In this document: positions 44,116-55,940 of the stretch, in pieces | How positions within the stretch are numbered: the first letter of the stretch is position 1 | How the letters are laid out: the number at the start of each line of letters is the position of its first letter | Assembly: GCA_002077065.1 (NCBI GenBank) | Contig: NAJO01000020.1 | Location: forward strand, 744,001-808,000 | Reading direction: 5' to 3' | DNA from: Cryoendolithus antarcticus | Taxonomy: Eukaryota; Ascomycota; Dothideomycetes; Cladosporiales; Cladosporiaceae | DNA length: 64,000 nt | Made by a program: the position numbers and the translations under genes | The notes under the pieces: model-generated | Told to the model about the DNA's origin: nothing | Databases searched by the model: none | The model's input: only the letters and a program-made list of their open reading frames with translations

Positions 44116-47100
44116 CTACACCATCAGCGCTAGCACTACCCCGATCAAAGCAATTAATACCCCCGAAAGTCCGAACAGCCTCGACGCGGTACCCGTCACC
44201 GCCGTCGCACCAGGCTCGGCCGTCCTTGTGCCCGTCGAACCGGTGCCGCTGCTCGTCGTCGCAAGACTTTGTGATATTGTCGCAGCGCTGCCCTGTGCCT
44301 TCGTCGCTTGCGCGGCTGCGGCCGCAACATGCACCATCAGACTGGCTAAAGCAGCGGGATCAGCGGGATTATTGATTTGCACTAGCTGCCTGGCGGCATC
44401 GACGCTCAGCACCTCGCCTGCGATAGTCTGTGGCGCTGCGCCAGGGAGGAGCGTGGTACCGTGCACGACTACCGCGGAGCCTTGCGGGAGTGCTACGGTC
44501 GTCGAGGTAGCCACTTCGAGGAGCTGGCCTGCGCCATTGACAGTGTACACTTCGTCTCCGATCGTCACGGGGCTTGCTCCTGCAGAAAGCGTCGTCCCGT
44601 CTACGATCATGACGCCGCTTGTGGAACCTGGAGCGAGGGTCATGGGTTTCGAGCCTTGCACTTCAACGAGTTGGCCAGCCGCGTTGACGCCAAACACCTC
44701 GTCACCGATCTTGACAGCAGGATCTCCTGGGGAGAGGATAAATGCCGTCGATTACGAAGGTGCCTGGTACTGAACCTGTGGCGATGGTGTTTGCATGACC
44801 GAGATCGACTAGATGGCCGGAGGAGTCGACGCTGAGAGCCACGCCGTTAATCGTAGTGGCTACAGCTCCAGGGGTGATTGTCCTGCCATTCACGACTAGG
44901 TTGCCAGACTGACTGGAAAGTGTGAGTGTTGCGCCGTTGCGGACCAGTGTCGTAGCCTCAGGCGCCAGGGTGGTAGCAACAGCGGTGATGACCTGGCCGT
45001 CTGCGAGCGTGATCCGTGCTGCGGCGGCGCCGGAACTTGGTATGGCTATTGTGATCAAGTCCTCTCCTGCTGGATCGGCCGGCACGGCCACAACTGACGA
45101 CCCTGCACCAGCCTAGTCTGATCCACCTGTCGTGGCTGCGATCGCAGAGATAATGGTAGTCGAGCCATGTGCGACTGCGGCTACACCACTGCTCTCGGCC
45201 AGGGCGGTGAAAGTGGTCCCGCTTACGACGACAGCGGATCCACCAGCCGACAGCGTCTGTCCAGCCACCACTATGACACTGGACTGCGCTGGCGGTGAGC
45301 TATTGGCAGGACTGTTGGCGGCGACCACGATTGGGCCATTCGCGGTGCTTGCCGGATCGCCGCTAGACGCTGGTGCAGGTGTGATCGTGCGTGTGGTTCC
45401 CTGCGCGACGGCCGCTACGCCACTGGTACCCGGTGATGCAGAGAACGTCGAACCGCTGAGAACCACTACGGGCCCACCAAGGGAGAGTGTCTGTCCAGCG
45501 ACTATAGTAGCACTTGACTGCGCTTGCGGCGAGCCAGTTGTAGGGCTTGTAGCAGCAATCACGACGGGAGTATTGGCATTGGTGACCGGACCTTGGCTAG
45601 GAGCAGGCACTGGCGTTATAGTGCGGGTCGTGCCTTGCGCAACGGCACCCACTCCACTGTCGCCGAGAAGAGCGGTGAATGTGGTGCCACTGACCACAAC
45701 AGCAGACCCGCCAGGCTGCAGTGTCTGCCCTGCGACGAATGTGACACTCGTCGGCGCTGGGTTCACTGGATCCGCGGCGCTGGCTGCCGGTGCAGTAGCT
45801 GTAGCGGGTGTTGAGATTATGAGAGAAATTTGAGGGTCTTGCGGAATGTGTGTGTTTCCGCTACCCTGAGCAGAAGTTTCACCCTGACCCGGGGCAACTG
45901 GGACAGTGTTCCCGGGGGCTGGCTGCGCTACTGCACTCGTCTGAACAGTCGTAGCCACTCCAAATGCGCTGTTAGAAGAGGGTTGCTCGATTGGTGACGA
46001 TAGGGTGCTTTCCTTCTGCTTGGGGGCAGCCGATACTTCGGTGGTCGTTGGTGCCGGTATAGCACCTCCAGTAGCTGTAGGTGTCGGATTTGACATACTG
46101 ACTCCTGGCGTTGCCGGTACACGGGCAGTATCCGAAGCAGTGGTCGAGACTCCTACAACAGCGGTCGCAGGCACGAGTGCCATGGGCGGATCATACAATC
46201 CACGCAAATCCATGGAACAAGGTGCCCATGCCGGATCGAGCTCCTGTAACAAGCCTGGCTCAAGAACAATCAACGGTTGATACGGCAAATCAGGCCGGCA
46301 TCCATTCGGGTTGCATCCAGCATTGAACGTCTCGCTGGCACATCTTGGCTGCGACGTGTAGATGCTGTATGGGACAGAGTCGTAGACAAGGTCCGAGATG
46401 TTGAACGAAGCGGTACCCACGACCAATGTCCCAAGCCACATATTGTTCTCCAAGTGGGCGAAGCATCCCTTTGTCGTAGCGAACAAGCTGCTCATCGAGA
46501 GGCTTTCGGGAATCGCCAGTATCGTAGAGGTTATGGTACGGCCTACGCCAGAGCATACATCTGAGGCGTACAAGCTCTCGAAAGAGATGTGATTAGTGGG
46601 ACTAGTAAGCGTGGTGCCGAGTGTAGTCGCGATGACTGGCCCAGTGGCTGGATGAGAGAGTCCAGGAGGGAAATACAGCAGTTGGACCACGCCGCCCTGT
46701 GATCGCAGTCAGCATTATATCTGCAAGCGAATACTGATTTCCGCATCTCCTCAAAGTATGGAACTCTCCTATGCTCTTACACAGGTGCCCACAATGGCCT
46801 AGCTACGGTGTAGTGCGGAGAGGAGGGCACCAATGTCCGCTGCTTGCTCATGTAGCCTTGGAGGCTCTCATAGGTTTGACAAATCACCACTTCGCTATCG
46901 CAGCTCGCCTTGTTGGACCATATCCGGAGCTCAAGATATTGGGAGAAGCGGATTCAGTGTGAGCTTACCGTGATTGCACACCGCCCACAGCCGACCGTAC
47001 AACCCGGGGCCAAGGGCTGATCCGAAGGCCACTGCCAGCCCTGACCAGACCACGCTCCGACATACGAGATTGACCCGCTGGAGAAGAAGCCAGGCATGTA

Positions 47101-48359
47101 CTTCAACGCAGTCGGATAGAGGTTGTAATTACTGCTGAGCACATAGGCGTCTTTCAGCGACGTGCAAAGCGGCCCTGTGATGGAGGCCTGTGTGCACCGC
47201 GGTGACTTCGTACTGAACACCTCTGCCGACCAGGACGCCTGACCAGCTGCGACTTCGGAATAGCAAGCTGGTAGCGATGTCATGTTCATGTAGTTGACAG
47301 GGCAATTGACTGGCAATGGTTGTGGGAACGGTATCGCCTGTGTTGTCGCGTAGGTCCTCCAGGACGCCTGATACTTTCCGTATACTGACGGGAGCGAACA
47401 GCTCGGAGTCGGCCATGCTGGAGATCGTCCGTCGAGTTGCGAGTGACAAAAGTCACGGACGGTCCGGTCAAGGTTGCAAAATCTGTGCTTGTTATGGTCG
47501 CGGTCGGGACCACGGACACCAACCATGTTATCGTCGATGTTACTGCACTCGGGGCTACGGTTTGCGTAAAGCCGCCGGCTATAATGACTGTCGGTAGAGT
47601 CGATGTGATCGTCTGTGTTGAAGTGAAGGGACTTATTATGGTGTGCAAAGTGTTTGTAAAGGTCAGCGGCCGGGTTGTGGTAAAGATTTCCGATCCCGAA
47701 GTCAGTGCCAGCGAAGCAGGTGTCGGGAGATGGAAGGACCAGTACGACTCCCACTCGGTCCAGCACTGAGCAGCATTGGAAGCTGACGCCCATGTAGTAT
47801 TAGTCAACGTCTCGATGACCCTTGTGTTTGTGCCGTTGTAGTAGCTTGTGAACGTCGTTGTAAAGACATTGCCACTGCGGCTGCTCCTTGCTGTACCGTT
47901 GAGAGTCGACATGCTAGGTGCAGGTGTACTTTGCTGACGCGTTGTGTTGCTGTATGTTACCCCTGCTGTGGGCGTACCCGATGATGCAGTCCCTTGAGAG
48001 GCGGGCATGGCGCGAGAGTCTGACACATTGCTGCTGTTCAGCGCTCCCTGTTGGCTCGCACGTGCACTTGTGCTTGAGGCTGGCCTTGTCGCCGGAAGGG
48101 TCGAAACTGTAGAATGGGACGTAATCGACAAGCTCAGGTCTGAGAGCTCGGTCGAGGAGAGACCGACTCCTGCAGCAATGAAGAAACCAGCTTCATGCGA
48201 TGTCGAGGACGAGATGATAGTCGAAAGGTCGACCGCGGTCGGTGACGTTGTGTTCTGCGACCCGCTGGTTGTAGTGCCATTGCCGATTGTGGTCGAGTTT
48301 GGTGGGTATGATAGCGCAGCTGCAACATAGACATGAGGTAGGAGCCTGATCAAACGCAT
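44116..48359 (-). CDS. Large repetitive Ser/Thr-rich GPI-type cell-wall protein gene with breaks
   Basis: One long surface-protein gene seems to span this region. It starts at ATG 48359 with a signal peptide (MRLIRLLPHVYVAAALS). A mucin-like Ser/Thr stretch follows, then a Cys-containing module (CSLP..WRTYA, CTSLKDAYVL, PGCTVGCGRCAIT) and, after a 272-nt intron (46697-46968), GGVVQLLYFPPG. Three ~76-residue repeats (VVVSGTTFTAL..GVAAVAQGTTRTITP) come next, then four ~36-residue repeats and a hydrophobic GPI-type C-terminus (LFGLSGVLIALIGVVLALMV). Three breaks are present: a frame change near 47430-47450, an in-frame TAG at 45113-45115, and a frame change near 44735-44745. Protein resemblance continues on both sides of each. 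Either the gene is decaying or the assembly has errors; the product may also really stop at 45113. Confidence 0.6.
45130..45760 (-). repeat. Three tandem ~230-bp coding repeats
   Basis: Three successive copies of a ~76-residue unit, each starting near AGQTL and containing GG.[AV]VV[VL]SG[TS]TF followed by SGV.AVAQGTTRTITP. The last copy (nearest 45130) diverges to AHGSTTIIS. They encode the repetitive stalk of the wall protein. Recombination between units would change protein length. Confidence 0.8.
46697..46968 (-). other. Unusually long intron (272 nt) carrying a dispersed-repeat copy
   Basis: Donor GTAAGC at 46968 and acceptor TCACAG at 46697 join CAIT to GGVVQLL in phase. Most introns in the window are 47-71 nt. 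The extra length includes the repeat copy at 46865-46935. Confidence 0.65.
46865..46935 (+). repeat. Dispersed repeat, copy 4 (inside a long intron)
   Basis: TCTC is followed at the same 29-bp offset by CTATCGCAG, as in the 18.6 and 60.8 kb copies. About 21 of 41 ungapped positions agree with the 60.8 kb copy. The downstream CGCCTTGTTGGACCATAT resembles the 20.7 kb copy. It is antisense to the host wall-protein gene. Confidence 0.4.
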
Positions 48360-49655
48360 GCTCGCGGGTAGAGACAACTGAGTCTGCCGTCGAAATCGAT
48401 GCGCGGCTTGTGTCCAATACACTAGGTCGAGTCGAGTGTTTGATCACGCGAGACGAAGACCGTACGCAGCGTATGCTCAACGGGCTTCTCCTGGACGCGA
48501 TACTGAGGAAAAGGTGGAAGGACCGAGTGTAAGAAGCCGTTGTCGAAGGGTTGTGGTCAATTAGACGCCGTGCCCACCGGTTGGAATCACCAGATCCAAG
48601 TAGCAGACCGGAACATAAGAAATGGTTGAATGCTAGAAGGTCTCCTCAAGCCTAGGAATAAGAGAGCATGTAAAGCGAAATAGACCACCAAGGCTAGCCA
48701 TATCAACGTCTCGAAAGCCAGCCCCCAAGAAACACAACGCCAAGAATGCGCATTGACATCCACTTACCTATCGACGAACACTATGCAAGCATCGGCATCT
48801 CCATGGTCACTACATTACACCGGTGCAGTTGAAACCATGTCCGACGCACATCATTGGCTCTGCGACTGGAGTTTCCACCGTTATACTGACTTTCAGCCCC
48901 AAAGTTCTCTCAGGGCTGAGAACCTACATGGACAAAGGGGCGCAAGTAGGGCCTCAGGGTGTGCAGAGCAACTGACGGCTTCGAAACCAGTTGCATTTAG
49001 CGATCGCATGTAGTATGGCGATATGCATGGCTGTCGTTCTGCGCAGGCTTAGTTTGCTGCCAACACGTGGGAGAAACCAGAAAGCAAGACCATCTCTGCT
49101 ATTGCTGACAGGGGACAATATCAGCAATGTAGCGCTTGCGCGCGTCACAGCGGCGGACATTTGCAAGACCTCCACGATGAACCGGCAGGCGATGCTTGAA
49201 GCCTTGGAGTGGATACTTTGTACTGTAGTAGGATAGCAGATGGTGTTCCCGCAGCCATGGGGAATTGTGCGCCTGATGGGAGAGTCGACAGTTCAGGCGC
49301 CCAGCTGAGAGATGATTGAGCTGACTATCAAGACCCTCAGGCTCGGTTGGCGGAGTTTGTTCAAAGTTATCGCTCATGGCAGTATTTATTGCGATATGTT
49401 CTGATACGGGACTCGTAGGGATGTCAAGGATTGGAAATGCATGGCTACAAGTCATTGGCCAATCGATGAGAAGCGCTAGTCTCCGTACAAACAGCGTTGG
49501 ATGCGTTGTGTGACACGGACCACCAGCGTTGGACGGGGAGTTCCGAGCTCGTCTGGTGCATCGCATATGGCGACTCATTAGTCACTAAGGCGCGCCAGCA
49601 GTGAACAACAATGGGGGATAGATTAGGAGATACGTCACATGTTCACTATGCACAT
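48360..49655. other. Intergenic, 1.3 kb
   Basis: Upstream region of the wall-protein gene and downstream of the PPR gene. A 159-codon minus-strand ORF (49099-49578) starts with ATG but has no domain or compositional support and is not called. No other feature recognised. Confidence 0.4.
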
Positions 49656-52625
49656 CTATACCTCGCAGCCGGCATCGACGTCAACCTCATCATAGCTGTT
49701 CTGGTGCAGCACCGCGCCAAAACGATCCCATCCCTTCCTCACATAGGCTTCAACCTCCTCATCCGTCGGCCAGCCGCCAAGTGATTCGTTAGCAAGGCTC
49801 CTACACTCTGCCACCATCTTCGCTGCCGCGGACTGCACAAAGCCACCTAGCAGTGTGCTCTCGGCCACGCTACTTTCCTCCGACCACGCATCCCGGAGCC
49901 ACTCCCGCTCGAGGAAAACACGCGCAGCAATGATGCAGAGTCGCCAATGCTCCTCGCCTCCGCGGTCTTTCGCACGCTGCTCAGCTAGCTCGTCGGCGTG
50001 ACCCTTGATGAATTGCAGAGTAGCGTGAATTTGACGGTGCGCGCCGTGCCAGCCGAGAGCACGGATATAGGCGTGCAGGACTGCTGGGCCTGGGACGTTT
50101 AGCAGTCGAGGTAAATACGGGATGTCAACTTTGCTCGGTGAGGTACTGTCGATTGCAGGGTCTGGCGGTACTGGAACGTGAGAAGACGACTGCTCAGTGT
50201 CCGTGAGTGTCTCGAAGTGCGACACGAGATATTGCACCGGGAGCAGTGATCCGAGCACGTCCTCGATTTCGGCTGTGACGAGCGGAGCAGGTGCAGCCGA
50301 GTGTTTGGCATCGTCTGGCAAAGAGCACTGCTTCGCAGTGAGGACTCGCCAACAAGCCAATGCTGCGTTCTCGGTAGCGTAGCAAAGGTGTAAAAAGCTG
50401 GGTACGTCGGGGTCACGTCCTTTGCTCGTGAGGAGGTCGACAACGCACTGTGCAAGGCGATAGGCAGTGAGGACCTTCATCTCTGCACCAAAGGGAGCGC
50501 TCGATTCGACGACATCATGTCGCAGGATGTAGGATCTTTCGGTTAGGCTGATGCGGCCGAACGCACGAAGGAGGACGGCGTAGGCCTGCATGTTCACCGT
50601 TCTGGAGCGCAGGAGTAGCGACACTGCGCGCACGAGTGAGCTGCGAGGATGGAGTGTCATGACATGTAGCTTGTCGCTCGGCGGTAGAAGCCAGCCCGAA
50701 TTGACGGAGGTGTGTATTCGGATGTTAGTATGCGGTTTGGTTAGCAGGGCGACGTAAGCTCCTAGCAGGAAAGCGGGCACTTCGAACGCGTCTGCGTCGG
50801 ATGAGGCACGCAGCATCTGCATAATCCCGGCATACGCATCCCCAGCGCTCCGTAGATACCTGAGCCCGACTTGGTGACTTTTCGCGTTGGCGACGAGATA
50901 GGCCAGAGCGAGTCCTTTGAAATGTAGTCCGTGCTTCATGCATCGCTCGTAAAATTCGTGCATCTTTGGAGGAGGCGTGCGAGTAAATGTATGCTGATGA
51001 GTCGACGGTGGAGGGGCTAAAACAGCAGGACTGTCGCCTGCAAACGTATCCCGTGCGAAGGGGTTGACATGCTCAGATTCTCGTGCGAGGGCTAGACGCT
51101 GCTCTTCTCCATGTAGCTTCTGCACAATGGCAAGCAGCATCGACTTCGTTGGATGTACGCGCGCAGCCTCGGCAGCCTCGAAACAGGCCCAAGCCTCTTG
51201 AGCGGTGCGCGTGCACTCAATTCTGGCCGCCCAGATGTACTGTGCTTCGTTCCAGGTATCAATCTGAGACGGCATGTGGCGAGACCGGCGCTGTATTGTT
51301 GGCGTGTTGTCAGTATCCCAGCCGCTGTATATCATTGCGACTCGCTCCCAGCCCTGAAATGCATAGCCCGCCTCTTGCATGCGGCGTAGCGTGGCACCGG
51401 CCCTCGATATACCCTGCTCTGGGCCAAGCTCGGAGTCCATCGCGGTGCGATCTTCTTTCCAGGGTGGCCACGACAGCGCCTTGAGAGCTGCCCATTTTCG
51501 TTCACTCTCTGTCTTCGGCTGGGAGAGCTGCATGCGTATCACTGCACGATAACCTTGCCGATCAATCTGCAATGCTGGCTTGTGCTCCGCCATAAATGAC
51601 AGAATGCAGATGATTGCCGTTTCCTGATGCGAGACATCCTTGAATGGAGAGACCGCTAGCGGCTGAGCGATCTGCCACATTGCCGCATTCAAGAGCTGTG
51701 TGATCAGCGCAGGTGCCGGGACTTGCCTATCGCAAGCTACCATGAAGTGAAGCAGAAGCTCAGCAACAGAGTTGAGGCACTGTGGCCAGACCTCGCGTGC
51801 ATGGCGCACAAGGCGCATGCAAGTATCGAATACGGTGGATGGAGTCAGCTGGGATGGAGCAGTTGTCTCGATGTGCGATAGAGTTGTCCAGGCAAGATGA
51901 AGCAGGTGATTGAGCATACGGGCCCGTGGTGGAGCGTTGAGCAGTATCGTGTTTAGCGCATGCAACGTCAGCGGAGGACCGTTTCCAGTCGATAGCTGCC
52001 TCAACAATGCATCCAATGCAGCTGGGGAGGACGAGTCCGGTAGTCCTTCCGCCCAAGTCTCATTCGCTCCCTGATTCTTCCTATCAATTTGCTGTCTTGT
52101 GCCTCCCGAATTATCAACAGACTTTATACTGTCAACGACCTGGAAGCCTCTAGATGCATCTGTGGGCTGGCTGGCTTCGTCATCTCGGTTACGGCGATTC
52201 TCTTGGGTGGATATGTTTCCTATATCGTGCTTGATGTGTGACGGCGACAAGCCCGACTGTGCCGGACATGGCTCCCGCAAGGCAGCATTTGCCCAAAGCT
52301 GGTTGGGCGGTTCGTATAACGTTGTAGCGACCAGTCTCTTCACTCGATCGGGTCCAAGGTGTCTGGACGTCGTTGGATCGCCGGCTGCCGCCTCATCGTG
52401 AGCTCCGTTGTCGTCTGCCGCTGGTCGTCTCCTGACTAGCGCTGAGCCACAGTGCCGGGAAGAATTCCCAATGTCATGCTGTGATCGAAGCACGGCGTGA
52501 TGGGGTCCAGCTCGCCTGCTTCGGCCATTGGCCGCGAGGTGCCGAAGATCAGGGCGGCATGGCGAGGAGATCGCAGCCAAGACAGAACGAAGCTGCCTGC
52601 CGAGCGGAGTCAGTCCATGTGGCAT
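49656..52625 (-). CDS. Pentatricopeptide-repeat-like mitochondrial protein
   Basis: Intronless 989-residue protein. The first ~60 residues are Arg/Ala/Ser-rich with few acids (RQLRSVLAAISSPCRPDLRHLAANGRSRR), consistent with a mitochondrial presequence. The rest is mostly helical, with repeat-like pairs typical of fungal PPR proteins (DTWNEAQYIWAARIECTRTAQEAWACFEAAEAARVHPTKSML read in pieces; AVLLRAFGRISL; PSFLHLCYATENAALACWRVL; LHAYIRALGWHGAHRQIHATLQF). Such proteins bind mitochondrial transcripts and help their processing or translation. Repeat units are degenerate, so the call rests on overall pattern. ATG at 52625 is the first in frame. Confidence 0.7.
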   Translation of the reverse strand: MPHGLTPLGRQLRSVLAAISSPCRPDLRHLAANGRSRRAGPHHAVLRSQHDIGNSSRHCGSALVRRRPAADDNGAHDEAAAGDPTTSRHLGPDRVKRLVATTLYEPPNQLWANAALREPCPAQSGLSPSHIKHDIGNISTQENRRNRDDEASQPTDASRGFQVVDSIKSVDNSGGTRQQIDRKNQGANETWAEGLPDSSSPAALDALLRQLSTGNGPPLTLHALNTILLNAPPRARMLNHLLHLAWTTLSHIETTAPSQLTPSTVFDTCMRLVRHAREVWPQCLNSVAELLLHFMVACDRQVPAPALITQLLNAAMWQIAQPLAVSPFKDVSHQETAIICILSFMAEHKPALQIDRQGYRAVIRMQLSQPKTESERKWAALKALSWPPWKEDRTAMDSELGPEQGISRAGATLRRMQEAGYAFQGWERVAMIYSGWDTDNTPTIQRRSRHMPSQIDTWNEAQYIWAARIECTRTAQEAWACFEAAEAARVHPTKSMLLAIVQKLHGEEQRLALARESEHVNPFARDTFAGDSPAVLAPPPSTHQHTFTRTPPPKMHEFYERCMKHGLHFKGLALAYLVANAKSHQVGLRYLRSAGDAYAGIMQMLRASSDADAFEVPAFLLGAYVALLTKPHTNIRIHTSVNSGWLLPPSDKLHVMTLHPRSSLVRAVSLLLRSRTVNMQAYAVLLRAFGRISLTERSYILRHDVVESSAPFGAEMKVLTAYRLAQCVVDLLTSKGRDPDVPSFLHLCYATENAALACWRVLTAKQCSLPDDAKHSAAPAPLVTAEIEDVLGSLLPVQYLVSHFETLTDTEQSSSHVPVPPDPAIDSTSPSKVDIPYLPRLLNVPGPAVLHAYIRALGWHGAHRQIHATLQFIKGHADELAEQRAKDRGGEEHWRLCIIAARVFLEREWLRDAWSEESSVAESTLLGGFVQSAAAKMVAECRSLANESLGGWPTDEEVEAYVRKGWDRFGAVLHQNSYDEVDVDAGCEV

Positions 52626-53218
52626 GCACAGTCGCTCATGCCTCGGGTGCTCGGATCTACGTGTACGAGCATGCAGGGAGTTTGAGATGTCCAGACTCTG
52701 GGATTGAGGTCAGAGTATACATGTCAGGAGTGTAATAGGCCAACCGTAATTGCTTGGCGCGGCAGTGACCGAGCAAAGGGAGTGCACCAACCTGTGACAC
52801 GAGAATGCTGATGCGTGTCTTTCTTTTGAACAAATTGTATTTGTGCTCACAGGTGCTGTCTAGCAATCCGACATCGTTGCGCGTGTTCAGCTACATGAGT
52901 CCGTGACCGAGTTGCGCTTTTCCTGATCCCCTTCCACCACCGCGAAGTCCGGGTCAGCCCGCTTGACGATCAACAGCCAGCCCTCGCAACACGCACTCTG
53001 TGCGCGCGCTGTTGCGGTCTGCAGTGTGCACGACTCTGGAGGCGTCGCATAGGCGAGAGGCATTTCTTCTGAGACGGGCCTTGAGGGCAGACTGTTTGGG
53101 TCAAGGACTGGTACATCTTGGTGGTGGGTGAGAAGAGGCAGAACGACGAAATCAACCAAAGCTCGACCAGCGCGTCCTCCAACGCGTCACACTTCACCCT
53201 CTGCCCCGCGACGCCAAC
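52626..53218. other. Intergenic divergent promoter region
   Basis: About 590 bp between the PPR-like gene (minus) and the next plus-strand gene. No supported ORF or motif. Confidence 0.4.
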
Positions 53219-55786
53219 ATGAACGGCACTGCCGACCATTCGCCGCATGCGCACGAAGTCACGCCCGATGTCAGCAACAAGCGCAAACGCGACAGTGGTC
53301 AGAGCCATCACTCGACCTCAGACCTACAGCGCATACAAACGGACATCCTTGAGATACTGAAGAGGTAGGCAAGGCAAATATTGTAGGGTGGAAGGGGTCA
53401 CTGACACACGCACAGACAAGACACGCAGCCCTCCTTCCTCCAACATGAATTCCTCACCACTCAGACACCCGAGCCAGCGACCAAGAAGGCCAAGCTTTCC
53501 CAATCCGCCTCTACCAAGACGTCCATATCCGCGAAGCTGGACCATGGCGAGTACCACTCCCTTGACGACTTGCGACAGGATGCCGCGCGGGTCAGCAAAG
53601 AGCTGGTCTCCGACATTCGCATGGCCGAGAAGACAGATGGGCAAGCGAGTGGACGACCGTCCGTGGCAGACTTGAAGCGAATACAGAAAATCGGCGCACT
53701 TGAGCAGTCTCTGTTGGATATTTTAGACCGGGAGAAGAGAATGGAGGCAGCAGATGCGACGGAAGAGGCTGTGCCAAAGCAAGAGAATGGGACCCTCGTG
53801 AATGGACATGTGCCAGCAGTACCCGCATCGACGACCACGAAGGCAGGCACAGTGCTGACCTTGTTCGGAAATGCACCGACTCCGAAGCAGCTCTTCTCGA
53901 GCATGCAGCACCCAAGGCACATCGAGGCTGAGTCTGTGGACGACCTGGAGCTGCCAGTTGAGGAGATGAGTCTGCCCAATGGCCTGGCTGCTACGAAAAT
54001 CTTGCCATCAGGGACTGCTGACCTCAAGCCCACTCCGACATTCGAAGAAGCATTTCCTCCGCCATACTCCCTGCCGCAACTACATCCACCGAAAGCTCAG
54101 AAGCGGGCTTCAACACGAGACAATAGCGTGACTTGGGAGTTCAAGGACCCTGTAGTGCGCAACACTAAGCGTGGTGGCTACACTACACAGACTCTGAGCA
54201 CTGCGGACTGGCTTGGCTGGGGAGGTGTGGATCCTGTTGCCGGGGCAGAGCCCGAGCATGAGAAGCGGAAGCAGCGACATCGTGCGCTGAGTGGTGGTGT
54301 CGAAGCTTCGCGTGAGGCACCTTCATCTATCACACGAGAAGCCGAGCTGGTACAGCAAGAAGAAGCGCTCTTCAGACGTGCGTTCAGCAGCTTTGCGCCG
54401 ACACATGATGATACGAAGTCACTCGTACCTGCAAAATGGAAGAGCATGGTGTGGTTCTCGAAGCTGGGAAGCAAGCGGTTCGATCAAACATTCGCAGAAG
54501 ATGCCGCTTTGTCGGAGCAATCAAGCGTGCCGATGATCGACCCTGCCCTTTTTGCGCCAGAGGTATCCGATGATGAATTTGGCAAGGTGGCTGAAGACTT
54601 GGACGAGACGCTCATGGAGACTGCCGCGGACCCGGTCGTCGATAACACTGATGTCGAGAAAGTGATTCTGCGGATCTCCGAGCTTCTCGAGACTCTGGCA
54701 TCGCACCAACGGATACGCAACGCCACAATCACAGCCAATCCGCCAGTTTCCCGTACCCCAATAAGCCCAGCCCCGATTCTCGCTTCTCGAGCAGTCAAGG
54801 CCGACAGCCCAGCCGACGATGAGGTGGCAACCTATACCAGACTCCGCCACGAGCTGGCTTACCTAGTGCTCAAGCTGCCACCCTACGCAGTCGCCAAGCT
54901 CGATGGCTCCCAGCTCGCCGATCTCGGCATCAGCACACTCCTCCCCATCACCCAACAAGATTACCAAGGTTCAATGGAGGAAGACACTGTCTCTCGCGCC
55001 GCCAAGTACGCCGCAGCAGCCACAGCCAACAGCCTCGCGAGTCTAACGCGTGGCGCGACCTCATCGACAGGCCAGCACTACAGCAGCTCCTCCTCGCGAA
55101 CGCCAGCCATCGGCGCAGCAGCCAACACCCGCTACGCCCAATCCAGCGGTCGACCGAGTTCCACTGTCCCAGCTTTCTCGCGCTCGACAAGCGGGCAGGG
55201 AAGCTACAACACCCCCACAGCCGCCTCACGAGCGACCTACGCGCAGCCAACACAGTACACCCGTCCCGGAGCGCCCCAGTCGACATCAACCTACGCCCAG
55301 CCAAACGGCCAAAGCGCATCGTCATACTACTCTCAGTCCCGCCCCCAGCCCACGACCTACAACTCCAGCTCCTACGGCACCAACGCCGCGACATCTTCTT
55401 ACGCCCAGCAAAGCAGCGCCCCGCAACCTGCTCGACCGGTCTACAGTGCAAGTCAGCCACTGCAGCAGTTTCGCGCGCAGTCATCGCTGCAGAACCACAA
55501 CTTAAGCTACAGCGCTAGTCCGAAGCCGAATTACGCTTCCACTCCGACAGGCGCAAGCTTGCAGACCCGTCCATCTTACGGTAATGGCACGCCTGCAGCT
55601 TCCGCGACAAACATGCTGTATCAGCCTGGCGCTGGGTCGGGGACGGGCATGGGAGAAGGTAGAGGGACGCCAGGCGTGAGTGCAGGAAGCGTGGGCCAGG
55701 CGAAGATCGAGACGCCGGTAAATGGGAATACAGGAGTGAAGGTGTTGGATTTGGAACCTGTTGGGACGCCAGGGGTGGGCGTGTGA
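53219..55786 (+). CDS. Fungal nuclear-type protein with prion-like C-terminus, function unknown
   Basis: Two exons (53219-53364 and 53416-55786; 51-nt intron GTAGGC..CACAG) encode about 838 residues. The N-terminus carries a basic cluster NKRKRDS and a helix DLQRIQTDILEILKRQ; a second basic cluster is ATKKAKLS. The middle has conserved-looking blocks (TLFGNAPTPKQLFSSMQ, FEEAFPPPYSLPQLHPPK, STADWLGWGG, FRRAFSSFAPTHDDT, MVWFSKLGSKRF). An all-helical part follows (TYTRLRHELAYLVLKLPPYAVAKLDGSQLADLGI). The last ~280 residues are Ser/Gln/Tyr/Ala-rich and prion-like. Similar fungal proteins exist as hypotheticals to my knowledge; a role in transcription or RNA is only suggested by composition. Confidence 0.85.
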
Positions 55787-55940
55787 GTAGGATTTAGATC
55801 GGTACTACGTACTCACGCTCGCAGCTTTCACGTCGTGCAAGCTCGGCGTATCATTAGCCAGCAGCCTGGGTCATCCATCCTTACCATAAACCCGCACATC
55901 ACGTTCTTCCTCCCAGCAAGCCCACTCAGATGAGGAGCGC

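Noticed and set aside
49099..49578. 159-codon minus-strand ORF in the 48-49 kb spacer
   Set aside because: Starts with ATG but has no recognisable domain, signal or compositional support.
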